From CAVQJU01 sp963729215 (GTDB lineage Bacteria > Acidobacteriota > Vicinamibacteria > Vicinamibacterales > CAVVIG01): a stretch of 64,000 nucleotides of DNA. The notes beneath the pieces are model-generated. The model was not told the DNA's origin, did not search any database, and worked only from the letters and a program-made list of their open reading frames with translations. The position numbers and the translations under genes were made by a program. Below are positions 7,632-16,199 of the stretch, piece after piece. Each line of letters opens with the position of its first letter. The first letter of the stretch is position 1. Location: contig CAVSND010000027.1 in NCBI GenBank assembly GCA_963729215.1, positions 186,001-250,000 on the forward strand, in the 5' to 3' direction.

Positions 7632-8426
7632 CTAGCGCACTTCGAGGTGCTGGCGGAGGAACGACAGCACCTGCCGGATGATACCGCGCGACGCCTCGCT
7701 GTCCTCCTCGAGGTCGAATGCGTGGACGCCGCCGGGATGGTTCACCATCGAAATCGGCAGATTCCGCGCGAGACCCGCGGCGATCACGCCGTCCATCGCA
7801 TCGTTGAGACCGGCGAACTGGTCTCGGCCTGCGCGGGCGAACAGCAGCGGCATGCCGGCCGGCAGATCAGCGGCGGACTTGCCGGCGCAGGCATCGATGC
7901 AGCCGTATTGTTTCGCGGCATTCGCCACGTGATCGGAGCCGTTGAGATCCATCGTGAACGCGTAGAGGAACGTGGCGCAGGCCAGCTTCGAATCCTGCAT
8001 CAACGCGCTCAAGGCGACAGGACCGTGGCCCGAGCAGGCGAGCAGTCCGATACGGCCGGCGTCGAGACCGAGCGTGCCTGCGCGGTCGCGGACGTGTTTC
8101 AGGACGGCCGGGAGGTCGGCCGCCGGCCGGCGGTTGCCGTAGATAACGGCCGCGACGCCCGACGCCGCGAGGAGCCGCGCCCAGGACACATGCCATCCGA
8201 AACGCCTGAAGAGTCCCTGCGGATCGGGATAGCCGATCGCGATCACGACGACCGGTGGTGGAGTCCCGTCGGCGGCGGCAGGCGTGTACACGTCCATCAG
8301 CAGGGCGCCTTCGTCGTCGACGAAATATGTTTCGTCCCGGCGCACGGCCACCGAGTCCATTTCCGGCAGGCGGAGCACGATGGTCTTCTTCGCCATCTCT
8401 CTGATTTGCGCTTCTCGATCGGTCAT
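7632..8426 (-). CDS. Alpha/beta hydrolase (dienelactone-hydrolase-like)
   Basis: Predicted cytoplasmic alpha/beta hydrolase of 264 residues. The nucleophile elbow is GLLACSGHGP, a variant in which Ala replaces the usual first Gly of G-X-S-X-G. Acid and base candidates are Asp in FARAGRDQF and His in HPGGVHAFD. I chose ATG 8426, preceded by GGAGGGAC, over the GTG at 8450. The gene is 12 bases upstream of the DsrE-like gene on the same strand. Substrate unknown. Confidence 0.75.
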   Translation of the reverse strand: MTDREAQIREMAKKTIVLRLPEMDSVAVRRDETYFVDDEGALLMDVYTPAAADGTPPPVVVIAIGYPDPQGLFRRFGWHVSWARLLAASGVAAVIYGNRRPAADLPAVLKHVRDRAGTLGLDAGRIGLLACSGHGPVALSALMQDSKLACATFLYAFTMDLNGSDHVANAAKQYGCIDACAGKSAADLPAGMPLLFARAGRDQFAGLNDAMDGVIAAGLARNLPISMVNHPGGVHAFDLEEDSEASRGIIRQVLSFLRQHLEVR

Positions 8427-8610
8427 AGCTGTCCCTCCACGCGTAGACACGTGTACAACACTCCGCCGGAATTGGGTCTCGGACGCACGAGGCCGCCGGG
8501 CATGACGTTGCCGCGACGGTTTGAGTTAGTTGGGAAAGACGATGGCCTTACTGATCGTGAGCGGACTATAACCGCTCGGAGAGTGCGAGTGCAAGGGATC
8601 GGAAGTGGTC

Positions 8611-8659
8611 CGTTCGACGTTTTACGTTCGCGTTCAGGCTGCGGTTCTTCAGCAGCCTG
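8611..8659. repeat. CGTTTTA-type array plus CAGGCTGC hairpin
   Basis: Degenerate CGTTYTA units (8611-8634) adjoin a hairpin with perfect 8-bp arms CAGGCTGC (8635-8642) and GCAGCCTG (8652-8659). The same composite recurs at 20963-21011. Here it lies directly after the stop of the minus-strand MFS gene, in a position suited to transcription termination. Confidence 0.7.
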
Positions 8660-9884
8660 CTAGGAGGGAGCGGGGGACGTGTCGTTCCAGCTCAGGACGT
8701 ACCACACCGCGATGCCGACTGCGGGCAGGACGGCGATCAGCCAGAAGATCTCCTCCCAGTGGTTGCCGTTCATCCAGCCCGTCCACGGACCGATGGCGCG
8801 CAGCAACAGGAAGTTGACGAGCGACCACGAGCCCGAGGCGATGCCGGTCATCATGGCCGCCCGCTCGCGCGGGAACGCGTACGACCCGACCTTGAGCGCC
8901 ACCATCTGGAACCCGCCGCCGATGAACGTCGACAGCGAGACGAGCGCCATGGTCAGCGCGACCGACGTGGTGGCCGTCGTGAAGCCCAGCGTCAGGGAGA
9001 TGACCGTCAGGAGCAGGAACATCCCGACCGGGCGGCGGTTGGCCTCCGCATAGCGGTCCGCCGCCCATCCCCAGAAGAAGTACCCGAGGCCCCACGTCAG
9101 CGGCGGTATCCAGGCCAGTTGGTTCACCTCGGCCTGCGTCAGCTTGAGCCGTCCGTTGAGATAGAGCGCCAGAATCGTCAGCACCGGGCCCGGCGAGATC
9201 GCCGGCAGCGCGTAGCTGAACATCAGCGCCCAGACGCGGCGCTCCAGAAAGCTCGGCCACTGCACCTTTGTCGTCTTGGGGGGCGCTTTGGGCAGGAACG
9301 GCGGCCGGGCGATCGCGGCCCAGATGACGAGCCATGTCGCGCCCAGTGCCGCTGTGGAGAGGAACGCCACGCGCCATCCGTACTGGATCGCGAGCGGGCC
9401 CGAGCAGCAGCGGCATCATCACGGCGCCGATGGTGCCGCCGGAAAACGACAGCGCGATCGCGCGCGCGCGCAGGTGCGCCGGCAGCGACTCGACGGCCGT
9501 GCGCAGCCCGCCCGGGAACGTCGCGCCCTCGCCGAGGCCAAGCACGGCGCGTGCGGCGGCGAAGCCGGCGAAACTGCCCATCAGCGCGTGTGAGGCGCTG
9601 GCGCCTGTCCACACGGCGACCGCCAGCAGCATGCCGACGCGCAGGCCCACGAAGTCGAGAATCGACCCCCAGACCGGATTGCCGAGTGTGTACGCGAGGA
9701 AGAAGAACGAGGCCGCGTCGGTGAAGTTCTGCGGCGTGAGCCCGGTGTCGCGGATGATCGTGGGCGCGAGAATCGTCAGGACTTGACGATCGACGAAGGA
9801 GAGCCACGAACAGAGGGCCATGCCCAGGCAGGGCACCCACATGCGCCAATCCAGCGCGCGCGACGTGACGGCGGGAGTGGCCAT
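8660..9884 (-). CDS. MFS transporter, frameshifted
   Basis: Major facilitator of about 408 residues, probably an organic-acid or sugar-acid importer of the anion:cation symporter type, with ten or more hydrophobic segments. The N-terminal half (SFVDRQVLTILAPTIIRDTG, RAVLGLGEGATFPGGLRTAV) and the C-terminal half are in different frames. One extra base in the GGGCCC stretch at about 9396-9401 shifts the frame; removing it restores LLLGPLAIQYGWRVAFL. The break is therefore probably a sequencing error, or else a recent mutation. Its TAG stop abuts a hairpin repeat. Confidence 0.75.
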
Positions 9885-9896
9885 GCTGGCTAGGTG

Positions 9897-10003
9897 AATC
9901 TGGTCATTTGATCATCTGGTCGTCTGGTCATCGTTGTTTCAATGAATCATTGCCTCAATGATCAACGATGACCAGATGACCAGATGACCAAATGACCAGA
10001 TTC
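9897..10003. repeat. 41-bp near-perfect inverted repeat built of CTGGTCATN units (9 nt)
   Basis: The left arm (9897-9937) and right arm (9963-10003) are inverted copies with only two mismatches, each made of 9-nt CTGGTCATN units. The 25-base centre itself holds the small palindrome CAATGAATCATTG. The right arm overlaps the 3' end of the NmrA-like gene. Confidence 0.85.
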
Positions 10004-10981
10004 TCGATCACTTTGCGGGGCCGGCGGGTTCATGGCCGCCGAGACCGCGTCCTTGTTCTTGGCCAGCCACTGGTCGAAGGTCTGAAGCGAGCCACCCGTG
10101 AGCTTCCGGGTCTCTTCCACGCTTCTGACCGCGTTCACTTCCTTCTCGAAGTCGCGGTAGACCTGGAACATGTTCCCGTATTCGTCGGCGCCGGGGAAGC
10201 CGAAGCTGCGAAACAGGTTCGCGTCGAGCGCCGCGTACTGCACCGGGCTGAAGCCCGTGCCCTTCGCGAGCTTGTCGCTCATGTCCTTGAAGGAGACATG
10301 TTCGCCGGCGATCGCGACCGTCTTGCCGATGTACTGCGGACCGGCCTTGAAAATGCCGTAGGCCGCCTTGCCGATGTCGTCCTTGGCGATGCCGGCCAGC
10401 TTGGCGTCGCCCATCGGGAACGCCCAGCTGTAGACGCCCTTGTCGTCCTTCTTGGGCGCGAGGGCAAACAGGTACAGGTTGTCCCAGTAGAACGACACCA
10501 TCAGGAACGTCGTGGGCAGGCCGGCGAAGTGCACGTTCGCCTCGGCCTTCGCGTCGAAATGCGGGACGCGGTACTTGCCCTGCAGCATCGGCATGCGGTC
10601 GTCGTCGGCCTTCATCAGCTTGCGCGTGTCTTCGAGCGTCGACCAGATGACGTGCTTCACGCCGGCCGCCTTGGCCGCTTCGGCGATGTTCTTGGCCTGC
10701 GCGATTTCCTTCTCGCCCGAGAAATGCTCCCAGAAGTTGGTGACCGCGTACACGCCGTACGCGCCCGCAAACGCCTTCTTCAGGCTCTCCACATCGTCGA
10801 GGTTGCCCGCGACGACTTCGGCGCCCTTCGCGGCCATCGCCTTGGCCGCGTCCTTCGACGGGTCGCGCGTGACCGCGCGGGCGGCAAACCCGCCGTTCGG
10901 GTCGTTGAGAATCGCCGAGACGAGGCCGCTGCCCTGCGAGCCGGTGGATCCGAGAACGGCAATGATCTTCTTATCAGCCAT
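9962..10981 (-). CDS. NmrA-like NAD(P)-binding protein
   Basis: Rossmann-fold protein of the NmrA/HSCARG group, 339 residues. The N-terminus has the dinucleotide motif AVLGSTGSQGSGLVSAIL (about residues 8-25) and the segment AGAYGVYAVTNFWEH. Such proteins sense NADP(H) or act as atypical reductases; the usual SDR catalytic Tyr-X3-Lys is not evident, so a regulatory or isoflavone-reductase-like role is possible. The last 14 or so residues (after NPPAPQS) are encoded by the intergenic inverted repeat, so the true ancestral C-terminus was probably shorter. Two bases separate its start from the MetE-like stop upstream. Confidence 0.8.
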   Translation of the reverse strand: MADKKIIAVLGSTGSQGSGLVSAILNDPNGGFAARAVTRDPSKDAAKAMAAKGAEVVAGNLDDVESLKKAFAGAYGVYAVTNFWEHFSGEKEIAQAKNIAEAAKAAGVKHVIWSTLEDTRKLMKADDDRMPMLQGKYRVPHFDAKAEANVHFAGLPTTFLMVSFYWDNLYLFALAPKKDDKGVYSWAFPMGDAKLAGIAKDDIGKAAYGIFKAGPQYIGKTVAIAGEHVSFKDMSDKLAKGTGFSPVQYAALDANLFRSFGFPGADEYGNMFQVYRDFEKEVNAVRSVEETRKLTGGSLQTFDQWLAKNKDAVSAAMNPPAPQSDRESGHLVIWSSGHR

Positions 10982-10983
10982 GG

Positions 10984-12096
10984 TTACTTTGCTCCGATTT
11001 CTTTGCGGACGATCGCCGCGCCGTCAGCCAGCGCCTTGAGTTTCATCTTCGCGACCATGCGGGCCAGCGGCTTCATGCCGCAGTCCGAACTGAGGGTGAC
11101 TTTCTCGGCCGGCACGTGTGCCAGGACCTTGCGGATGCGGGCGGCAATCGTTTCCGGCTTCTCGATTGCGGCCGTGCGGATGTCGAGGACGCCGATCTGG
11201 ATGCCCTTGTCCTTCGGCAGGTTCTTCAGGAAGTCCACGCCGGCCATGTCGCGGTTGGCGTAGTCGAGCACGAACTCGTCGATGCCCTTGGTCTCGAACA
11301 GGTGCGGCAGCACCGTCTGGTAGCCCTGGGGATAGTTGGCGCTGAGGATGTCGTTGCCCCACGCGTTGCCGAAACAGAAATGCCAGCCGATCTTCGCGTC
11401 CACGCCGTCGCAGCACATCTCGACGGATTCGCGGATCCACTTGTAGTCGTCCTTGTTGCCGGTGAACAGCGGCAGCCAGGCGCCGAGGTCCTCGAACTGC
11501 AGGTACTTCGCGCCGGCGGCGACCAGGTCCTTCATCTCCTGGTTGAAGATGGGGCAGAGGGCCATCGTCAGGTCCCTGGCGTCCTTGTAGTGCTTGAAGT
11601 AGGCGTGCCAGGCGAGGTTGGCCGGGCCCGCCCCAACCGAGACCTTCACCGGCACCTTGGCGTGCTTTTTCGCCACCTTATATAGATCAGCGAGGCGGAT
11701 GGGGCCGCGGGTGACCGGTCCGCTGTTGATGACGCCGCCCCAGTCGTCCATGATCTCGCCGCCCTGCGTTTTCTCGGAGGCGCCGACCGTGCTCGGGTGC
11801 TGCTCGCGCGCGGGCTCGAAGCCGCCGATGCGCTCGTACATGTACCAGCAGAACGACCCGATGACGCCGACGTAGTCGTCGTACCACATGTTGCCGTCGG
11901 TGACGATGTCGAGTCCGGCCTCTTCCTGGTCGCGGATGACCGTCGCCACGGCGTCGTCGTAAGCCTCTTCGTGCTGGACTTCCTTGAACGCCACGCGGAT
12001 GTCGCGGCCCAGGAGCTGGTGCTTGAACCAGTGGGGGCGCGGATACGAACCGACCATCGTGGTCGGAAGAATTCTGTCGACGATCTTCTTGGCCAT
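10984..12096 (-). CDS. MetE C-terminal-domain-like methyltransferase
   Basis: 370-residue TIM-barrel protein related to the catalytic half of cobalamin-independent methionine synthase. It opens with the family-type segment PTTMVGSYPRP and keeps Zn ligands His239 and Cys241 (WHFCFGN) and Cys339 (SSDCGMK). The glutamate ligand seems to be Asp278 (LDYANRDM), by eye. It lacks the N-terminal half of MetE, so the methyl donor may be a corrinoid or another carrier, as in 'core-MetE' proteins. With the LigM-like demethylase 8 kb away, methyl-group handling is plausible (inference). Probably cotranscribed with the NmrA-like gene. Confidence 0.75.
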   Translation of the reverse strand: MAKKIVDRILPTTMVGSYPRPHWFKHQLLGRDIRVAFKEVQHEEAYDDAVATVIRDQEEAGLDIVTDGNMWYDDYVGVIGSFCWYMYERIGGFEPAREQHPSTVGASEKTQGGEIMDDWGGVINSGPVTRGPIRLADLYKVAKKHAKVPVKVSVGAGPANLAWHAYFKHYKDARDLTMALCPIFNQEMKDLVAAGAKYLQFEDLGAWLPLFTGNKDDYKWIRESVEMCCDGVDAKIGWHFCFGNAWGNDILSANYPQGYQTVLPHLFETKGIDEFVLDYANRDMAGVDFLKNLPKDKGIQIGVLDIRTAAIEKPETIAARIRKVLAHVPAEKVTLSSDCGMKPLARMVAKMKLKALADGAAIVRKEIGAK

Positions 12097-12243
12097 TCTC
12101 TCTCCTAAAGTAGTGAGCGGGCGGGCGATATTGAGGCCGAAATTCCTCCGAGCAAGGCGTTCGGATGCTATCCGAGCCCGAACTAGACGTCAAGCGTCAA
12201 TCAAGGTTACGATGCGTGTTGCTCAAGGTCAGGAGTCCGTTGA

Positions 12244-13257
12244 ATGACGCCGACGCCCGCAGCCAACACAGCCAGCACTAAATCCGCCGACGCCGGGATC
12301 GGGAAAGATCACCTGATCCACATGTACCGGCAGATGGTGGCGATTCGCCTGTTCGAAGAACGGGTCAACGATCTTTATACACGCGCCCTGATGCCCGGCC
12401 TCGCCCATCTTTATATCGGCGAAGAAGCCATTGCCTGCGGCATCTGCGAAGTGCTCCGGCGCGACGACTACATCACGAGCACGCACCGGGGCCATGGCCA
12501 CTGTCTGGCCAAGGGCGCATCACCCGACCGGATGTTCGCGGAACTGCTGGGCAAGGAAGCCGGCTATTGCAAGGGCAAAGGCGGCTCCATGCACATCGCG
12601 GATCCGGACACGGGTAACCTGGGTGCCAACGCCATCGTCGGCGGCAGCGCCGGCATCGCGACCGGGGCCGCATTTGCCGCGAAGTACCGCAAGACCGGAC
12701 AGGTCGCCGTCTGTTTCTTCGGAGAGGGTGCGCTGGGACAGGGCCTGCTGTACGAGGAATTCAACCTCGCGCAGCTCTGGAAGCTGCCCGTGATCTTTGT
12801 CTGCGAGAACAACGGCTACAACGAGTACACGCACTTCTCGGAATCGACGGCCGGCGACGTCCCGGCGCGCGCGGCAGCGTTTGGCATGCGCCACGAAACG
12901 ATCGACGGCCAGAACGTCCGTCAGGTTTACGCGACCGCCCTGACTCTCGTCGAGCGGGCGCGACGCGGCGAGGGGCCGGCGTTTCTGCAGTGCATCACGT
13001 ATCGCTATCACGGCCACCATGTCGGCGACATCGCGCGCGCGTACTACCGGCCCAAGACCGAGGAGCAGGAGTGGGTGACCGAGAAGGATCCGATCACCCT
13101 CCACGGTGAGTGGCTGATGAAGAACGGGGTCGCCGATCGTGCCGTGCTCGACGGGATCCAGGCCGAGCTCGTCGCCGAGATGGACGCTGCCGTTGAATTC
13201 GCGATCAATTCGCCCTATCCGGACGCCAGCAAGGTGACCCAGGACATCTATGCTTGA
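12244..13257 (+). CDS. 2-oxo acid/acetoin dehydrogenase E1 component, alpha subunit
   Basis: Thiamine-diphosphate enzyme subunit of 337 residues that decarboxylates a 2-oxo acid (pyruvate, acetoin or a branched 2-oxo acid). The thiamine-binding motif GEG...ENN is at about residues 160-190 (FFGEGALGQG to VCENNGYNEYT), and KGKGGSMHIADPDTGNLGAN is typical of AcoA/PdhA. The C-terminal phosphorylation-loop-like region HHVGDIARAYYR is present. AGGAG at 12231-12235 supports the ATG. Overlaps E1beta by eight bases, which suggests tight coupling. Exact substrate cannot be assigned. Confidence 0.92.
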   Translation: MTPTPAANTASTKSADAGIGKDHLIHMYRQMVAIRLFEERVNDLYTRALMPGLAHLYIGEEAIACGICEVLRRDDYITSTHRGHGHCLAKGASPDRMFAELLGKEAGYCKGKGGSMHIADPDTGNLGANAIVGGSAGIATGAAFAAKYRKTGQVAVCFFGEGALGQGLLYEEFNLAQLWKLPVIFVCENNGYNEYTHFSESTAGDVPARAAAFGMRHETIDGQNVRQVYATALTLVERARRGEGPAFLQCITYRYHGHHVGDIARAYYRPKTEEQEWVTEKDPITLHGEWLMKNGVADRAVLDGIQAELVAEMDAAVEFAINSPYPDASKVTQDIYA

Positions 13258-14254
13258 GACAGCGACCAACGTGCGCGAGCTGAGCTTCGGCGACGCCATC
13301 AAGGAGGCGATCGCCGAGGAGATGCGTCGCGATCCCAACGTCGTCCTCATGGGCGAGGACGTGGCCGAGGCCGGGACGACCTTCAAGGTGCTCACGGGCC
13401 TGGTGGACGAGTTCGGCAAGGACCGCATCATCGACACGCCGATCTCGGAGGCCGGGTTCAGCGGCCTCGGCGTTGGCGCGGCGATGGCCGGGATGCGCCC
13501 GATCGTCGACATCATGTTCGGCGACTTCCTGACGATCATCATGGACCAGATGGTCAACCAGGCCGCCAAGATCCACTACATGTCCGGCGGCAAATGGAAG
13601 GTGCCGATGGTCTTCCGGCTGACCATGGGCGCGACCCGGCGGTCGGCGGCGCAGCACTCGCAGTCGCTGCATGCGTGGCCGAGCCACATCCCGGGGCTGA
13701 AAGTCGTGGTCCCGTCCACGCCGTACGACGCCAAGGGATTGTTCAAGGCGGCGGTGCGCGACGACAACCCGGTCGTGATCTTCGAGCACAAGATCAGCTA
13801 CCGCAAGGTGAAGGGGCCGGTGCCCGAGGACGACTACGTGATTCCGCTCGGCGTGGCGGACGTGAAGCGCCCGGGCCGCGACATCACGATTATCGCGACG
13901 AGCAGCATGGTGCAGACCGCGCTGGCCGGTGCAAAGCTGCTCGAGGAGGTCGGCATCGATGCGGAAGTCGTCGATCCCCGCACGATGTGGCCGCTCGACG
14001 AAGCGACGCTCATCAATTCCGTCAAGAAAACGTCGCGCTGCATCGTGATGGACGAAGGTTACGGCCGATACGGCGTGTCGGCCGAGCTGGCGGCCACCGT
14101 GGCGCAGGGTGCGTTCTACGATCTCGACGCGCCCGTCACGAGGTTGTGCGCGATGCACGTGCCGATTCCGTTCTCGCCGTCGCTCGAGGACACGACGGTG
14201 CCGAACGAACGCGACGTCGTCGCGCTGGCGCAGAAGCTGTGTAAACGGACGTGA
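13250..14254 (+). CDS. 2-oxo acid/acetoin dehydrogenase E1 component, beta subunit
   Basis: Partner of E1alpha (334 residues), transketolase-type pyrimidine-binding domain then C-terminal domain. Motifs seen: VVLMGEDVAEAGTTFKVL (about 31-48, with the conserved Glu), DTPISEAGFSGLGVGAAMAG, and C-terminal VDPRTMWPLDEATL. The two subunits form the alpha2beta2 E1 that hands the acyl group to lipoyl-E2. Starts within the 3' end of E1alpha. A REP-like pair follows the stop, separating it from the M24 gene. Confidence 0.92.
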   Translation: MLETATNVRELSFGDAIKEAIAEEMRRDPNVVLMGEDVAEAGTTFKVLTGLVDEFGKDRIIDTPISEAGFSGLGVGAAMAGMRPIVDIMFGDFLTIIMDQMVNQAAKIHYMSGGKWKVPMVFRLTMGATRRSAAQHSQSLHAWPSHIPGLKVVVPSTPYDAKGLFKAAVRDDNPVVIFEHKISYRKVKGPVPEDDYVIPLGVADVKRPGRDITIIATSSMVQTALAGAKLLEEVGIDAEVVDPRTMWPLDEATLINSVKKTSRCIVMDEGYGRYGVSAELAATVAQGAFYDLDAPVTRLCAMHVPIPFSPSLEDTTVPNERDVVALAQKLCKRT

Positions 14255-14255
14255 C

Positions 14256-14311
14256 GTCCGCCTGAAGGCGGACGCTACGAAGACTGGCGTAGCGTCCGGC
14301 TTCAGCCGGAC
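14256..14311. repeat. REP-like inverted pair inside the E1/E2 operon
   Basis: First hairpin GTCCGCC-TGAA-GGCGGAC with GCTACG after it (14256-14279), then GTAGC with GTCCGGC-TTCA-GCCGGAC (14290-14311). Heads face inwards, as at 5874-5947. It lies between cotranscribed genes and so could modulate mRNA processing (inference). Confidence 0.75.
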
Positions 14312-14335
14312 GGACGACGTTCCTTGGAGGATCTC

Positions 14336-15676
14336 GTGGGTCTGAAAACGTACGGCACGATGGCGGTCGACTGGGAAGAGCGCATTGATTTCGATCGGCT
14401 GCGCAAAGAGCGCCTCGCCCGTGCCAAGGAGCATCTGGCCAAGTCGGAGATGGGGGCGTTGCTCTGCTTCGACATGAACAACGTCCGGTACATCTCGGCG
14501 ACCCACATCGGCACGTGGGCGCAGGACAAGATCAGCCGGTTCACGCTGCTCTCGCGAGGGGCCGAACCCATCCTGTGGGACTTCGGCTCGGCGGCCCGCC
14601 ATCACGCCCAGAATTGCTCGTGGCTCGGCGAGCGTTCGCGCGCGGGCATTCCGCTGATGCGCGGCGCGATGTCGCCCGAGATGGGCCGCGCCGAAGACGT
14701 CGCGAAGAAAATCAAGGTCGAGCTCGAGAAGCTGAACCTGCACAGGGAGCCCCTCGGCGTGGACGTCGTCGAGCCGGCCGTGCTGTTCGCGCTCCAGAAG
14801 GAAGGCCTGAAAATCGTCGACGGCCAGGAGCTGATGTCCAACGTCCGCGTGATCAAGACGCAGGACGAGATCTCGCTGCTGAATCACTCGGCCGCCATGG
14901 TCGACGCCGCGTATCACGATCTCTATCGCGCCATGAAGCCCGGGATGCGCGAGAACGAAGCGGTCGGCCTTGTCGCCAAGCGACTCTACGACCTTGGCTC
15001 GGAATACGTCGAGGGCGTGAACGCCATTTCGGGCGAACGGTGCAGCCCGCATCCGCACGTGTTCTCCGACCGCATGCTGCGGCCCGGCGACCCCGTCTAC
15101 TACGACATCCTCCACTCGTACATGGGCTATCGCACGTGTTACTACCGCACGTTCGCGATCGGCTCGGCATCCCGCGCGCTCAACGACGCCTACAAGCGTT
15201 GCCGCGATTACCTCGATGCGGCCATCGAACTGGTCCGCCCGGGACGCACGACGGCCGAGATCGCCTCGGTCTGGCCGAAGGCCCAGGAATTCGGGTTCCC
15301 CGACGAAGAAGCCGCCTTCGCCCTGCAGATGGGACACGGCATCGGTCTCGCCATCTGGGAGAAGCCGATGATCAGCCGGCTCGTGTCGCTCGAACATTCC
15401 TACGAGATCAAGCCGGGGATGGTGTTCGCGCTGGAAACCTTCTGGCCCAGCAAGGACGGCTGGAGCGCGGCGCGCATCGAGGAGGAAGTCGTCGTGACGC
15501 CAACCGGCCACGAAATCATCACGCGGTTCCCGGCCGAGAAGCTGCTCGTCTGCGGCGCGCCGTACGTGACGGTCGACGGACCGCTCGAGACCACCCGCGA
15601 ACTCGAGCCCCCGCCGAACCAGGACGTCGTCAACATGATCGCGTCGGCCGCGAGGTCCGAGGTTGGCGCCCGGTAG
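14336..15676 (+). CDS. M24 (creatinase/aminopeptidase P fold) protein with altered metal ligand
   Basis: Pita-bread-fold M24 family protein, 446 residues from the GTG at 14336, which has GGAGG five bases upstream; the in-frame TTG at 14324 is less likely. Ligands seen: first Asp in VYYDIL (about 257), His in QMGHGIG (about 334), Glu in FALETFW (about 367) and Glu in RIEEEVVV (about 382). The second Asp expected in GY-X-X-D-X-X-R is Cys268 (GYRTCYYRTF). Relatives include Xaa-Pro peptidases, creatinase, ectoine hydrolase and DMSP lyase DddP; this one cannot be assigned. It sits between E1beta and E2 genes, so it may act on a substrate of that pathway. Confidence 0.78.
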   Translation: MGLKTYGTMAVDWEERIDFDRLRKERLARAKEHLAKSEMGALLCFDMNNVRYISATHIGTWAQDKISRFTLLSRGAEPILWDFGSAARHHAQNCSWLGERSRAGIPLMRGAMSPEMGRAEDVAKKIKVELEKLNLHREPLGVDVVEPAVLFALQKEGLKIVDGQELMSNVRVIKTQDEISLLNHSAAMVDAAYHDLYRAMKPGMRENEAVGLVAKRLYDLGSEYVEGVNAISGERCSPHPHVFSDRMLRPGDPVYYDILHSYMGYRTCYYRTFAIGSASRALNDAYKRCRDYLDAAIELVRPGRTTAEIASVWPKAQEFGFPDEEAAFALQMGHGIGLAIWEKPMISRLVSLEHSYEIKPGMVFALETFWPSKDGWSAARIEEEVVVTPTGHEIITRFPAEKLLVCGAPYVTVDGPLETTRELEPPPNQDVVNMIASAARSEVGAR

Positions 15677-16160
15677 TCTTGTCGCCATTCAGATCGGCCG
15701 GCAGGCTGAGGGACGATTGGAATCGGTGCCCGAGGTTCGTGCCGTGCCTGGCAAGGGCCTCGAAGGCGATCGGTACTTCCGCGGAGAAGGCAGCTTCTCG
15801 AACAACCCCGGCGGAGGCCGGCAGGTAACGCTCGTCGCGCGCGAAATGCTCGATTTGCTCGCGCGCGAGCACGGCATCATGCTCGATCCTGTCGAAACCC
15901 GCCGCAACCTCCTCACGAGCGGCGTGTCGCTCAACGATCTCGTGGGGAAGGAATTCCAAATCGGCGGCGTGCGGTTGAGAGGTGTCCGGCTCGCGGAGCC
16001 CTGCAATCATCTCGAGCGGCTGACCCGGCCGGGCGTTTTGAAAGGGCTTGTCCACCGCGCGGGGCTGCGCGCAGACATTCTCGACGAAGGCGTGCTCCGT
16101 GTGGGCGATGCGATCATCCGCACTCGACCGGGTAGTGCCTGGCATCTGACTAACCCCTAA
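15663..16160 (+). CDS. MOSC-domain protein
   Basis: 165-residue stand-alone MOSC domain, the fold found at the C-terminus of molybdenum-cofactor sulfurases and in YiiM-type reductases. Seen: VPGKGLEGDRYF (about 28-39), RQVTLVAREML, RRNLLTSGVSLNDLVGKEF and the conserved cysteine in RLAEPCNHLER (about 110-120). A TTG start overlapping the M24 gene by 14 bases is assumed from frame and GAGG upstream. Likely sulfur or oxyanion handling; the link to the E1/E2 genes is only positional. Confidence 0.8.
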   Translation: MAPGSLVAIQIGRQAEGRLESVPEVRAVPGKGLEGDRYFRGEGSFSNNPGGGRQVTLVAREMLDLLAREHGIMLDPVETRRNLLTSGVSLNDLVGKEFQIGGVRLRGVRLAEPCNHLERLTRPGVLKGLVHRAGLRADILDEGVLRVGDAIIRTRPGSAWHLTNP

Positions 16161-16186
16161 CCTCTTGACTAACCTCTAACCTCCAT
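16156..16186. repeat. Short-period array, CTAACCT type (7 nt)
   Basis: Degenerate CTAACCT units between the MOSC and E2 genes, beginning at the MOSC stop codon. Same family as 36042-36085. Confidence 0.7.
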
Positions 16187-16199
16187 TTGACCCACACAT

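Noticed and set aside
14336..15676. DMSP lyase DddP
   Set aside because: Same fold and similar length, but the second metal Asp is absent and the sequence around the histidine differs from DddP as I recall it.
13205..15688. Very long antisense open frames (also at 4691-6556, 41223-43673, 47791-50667, 54756-57218)
   Set aside because: They lie opposite well-supported genes, have Arg/His-rich low-complexity content and no recognisable domains; GC-rich coding DNA commonly yields such frames.
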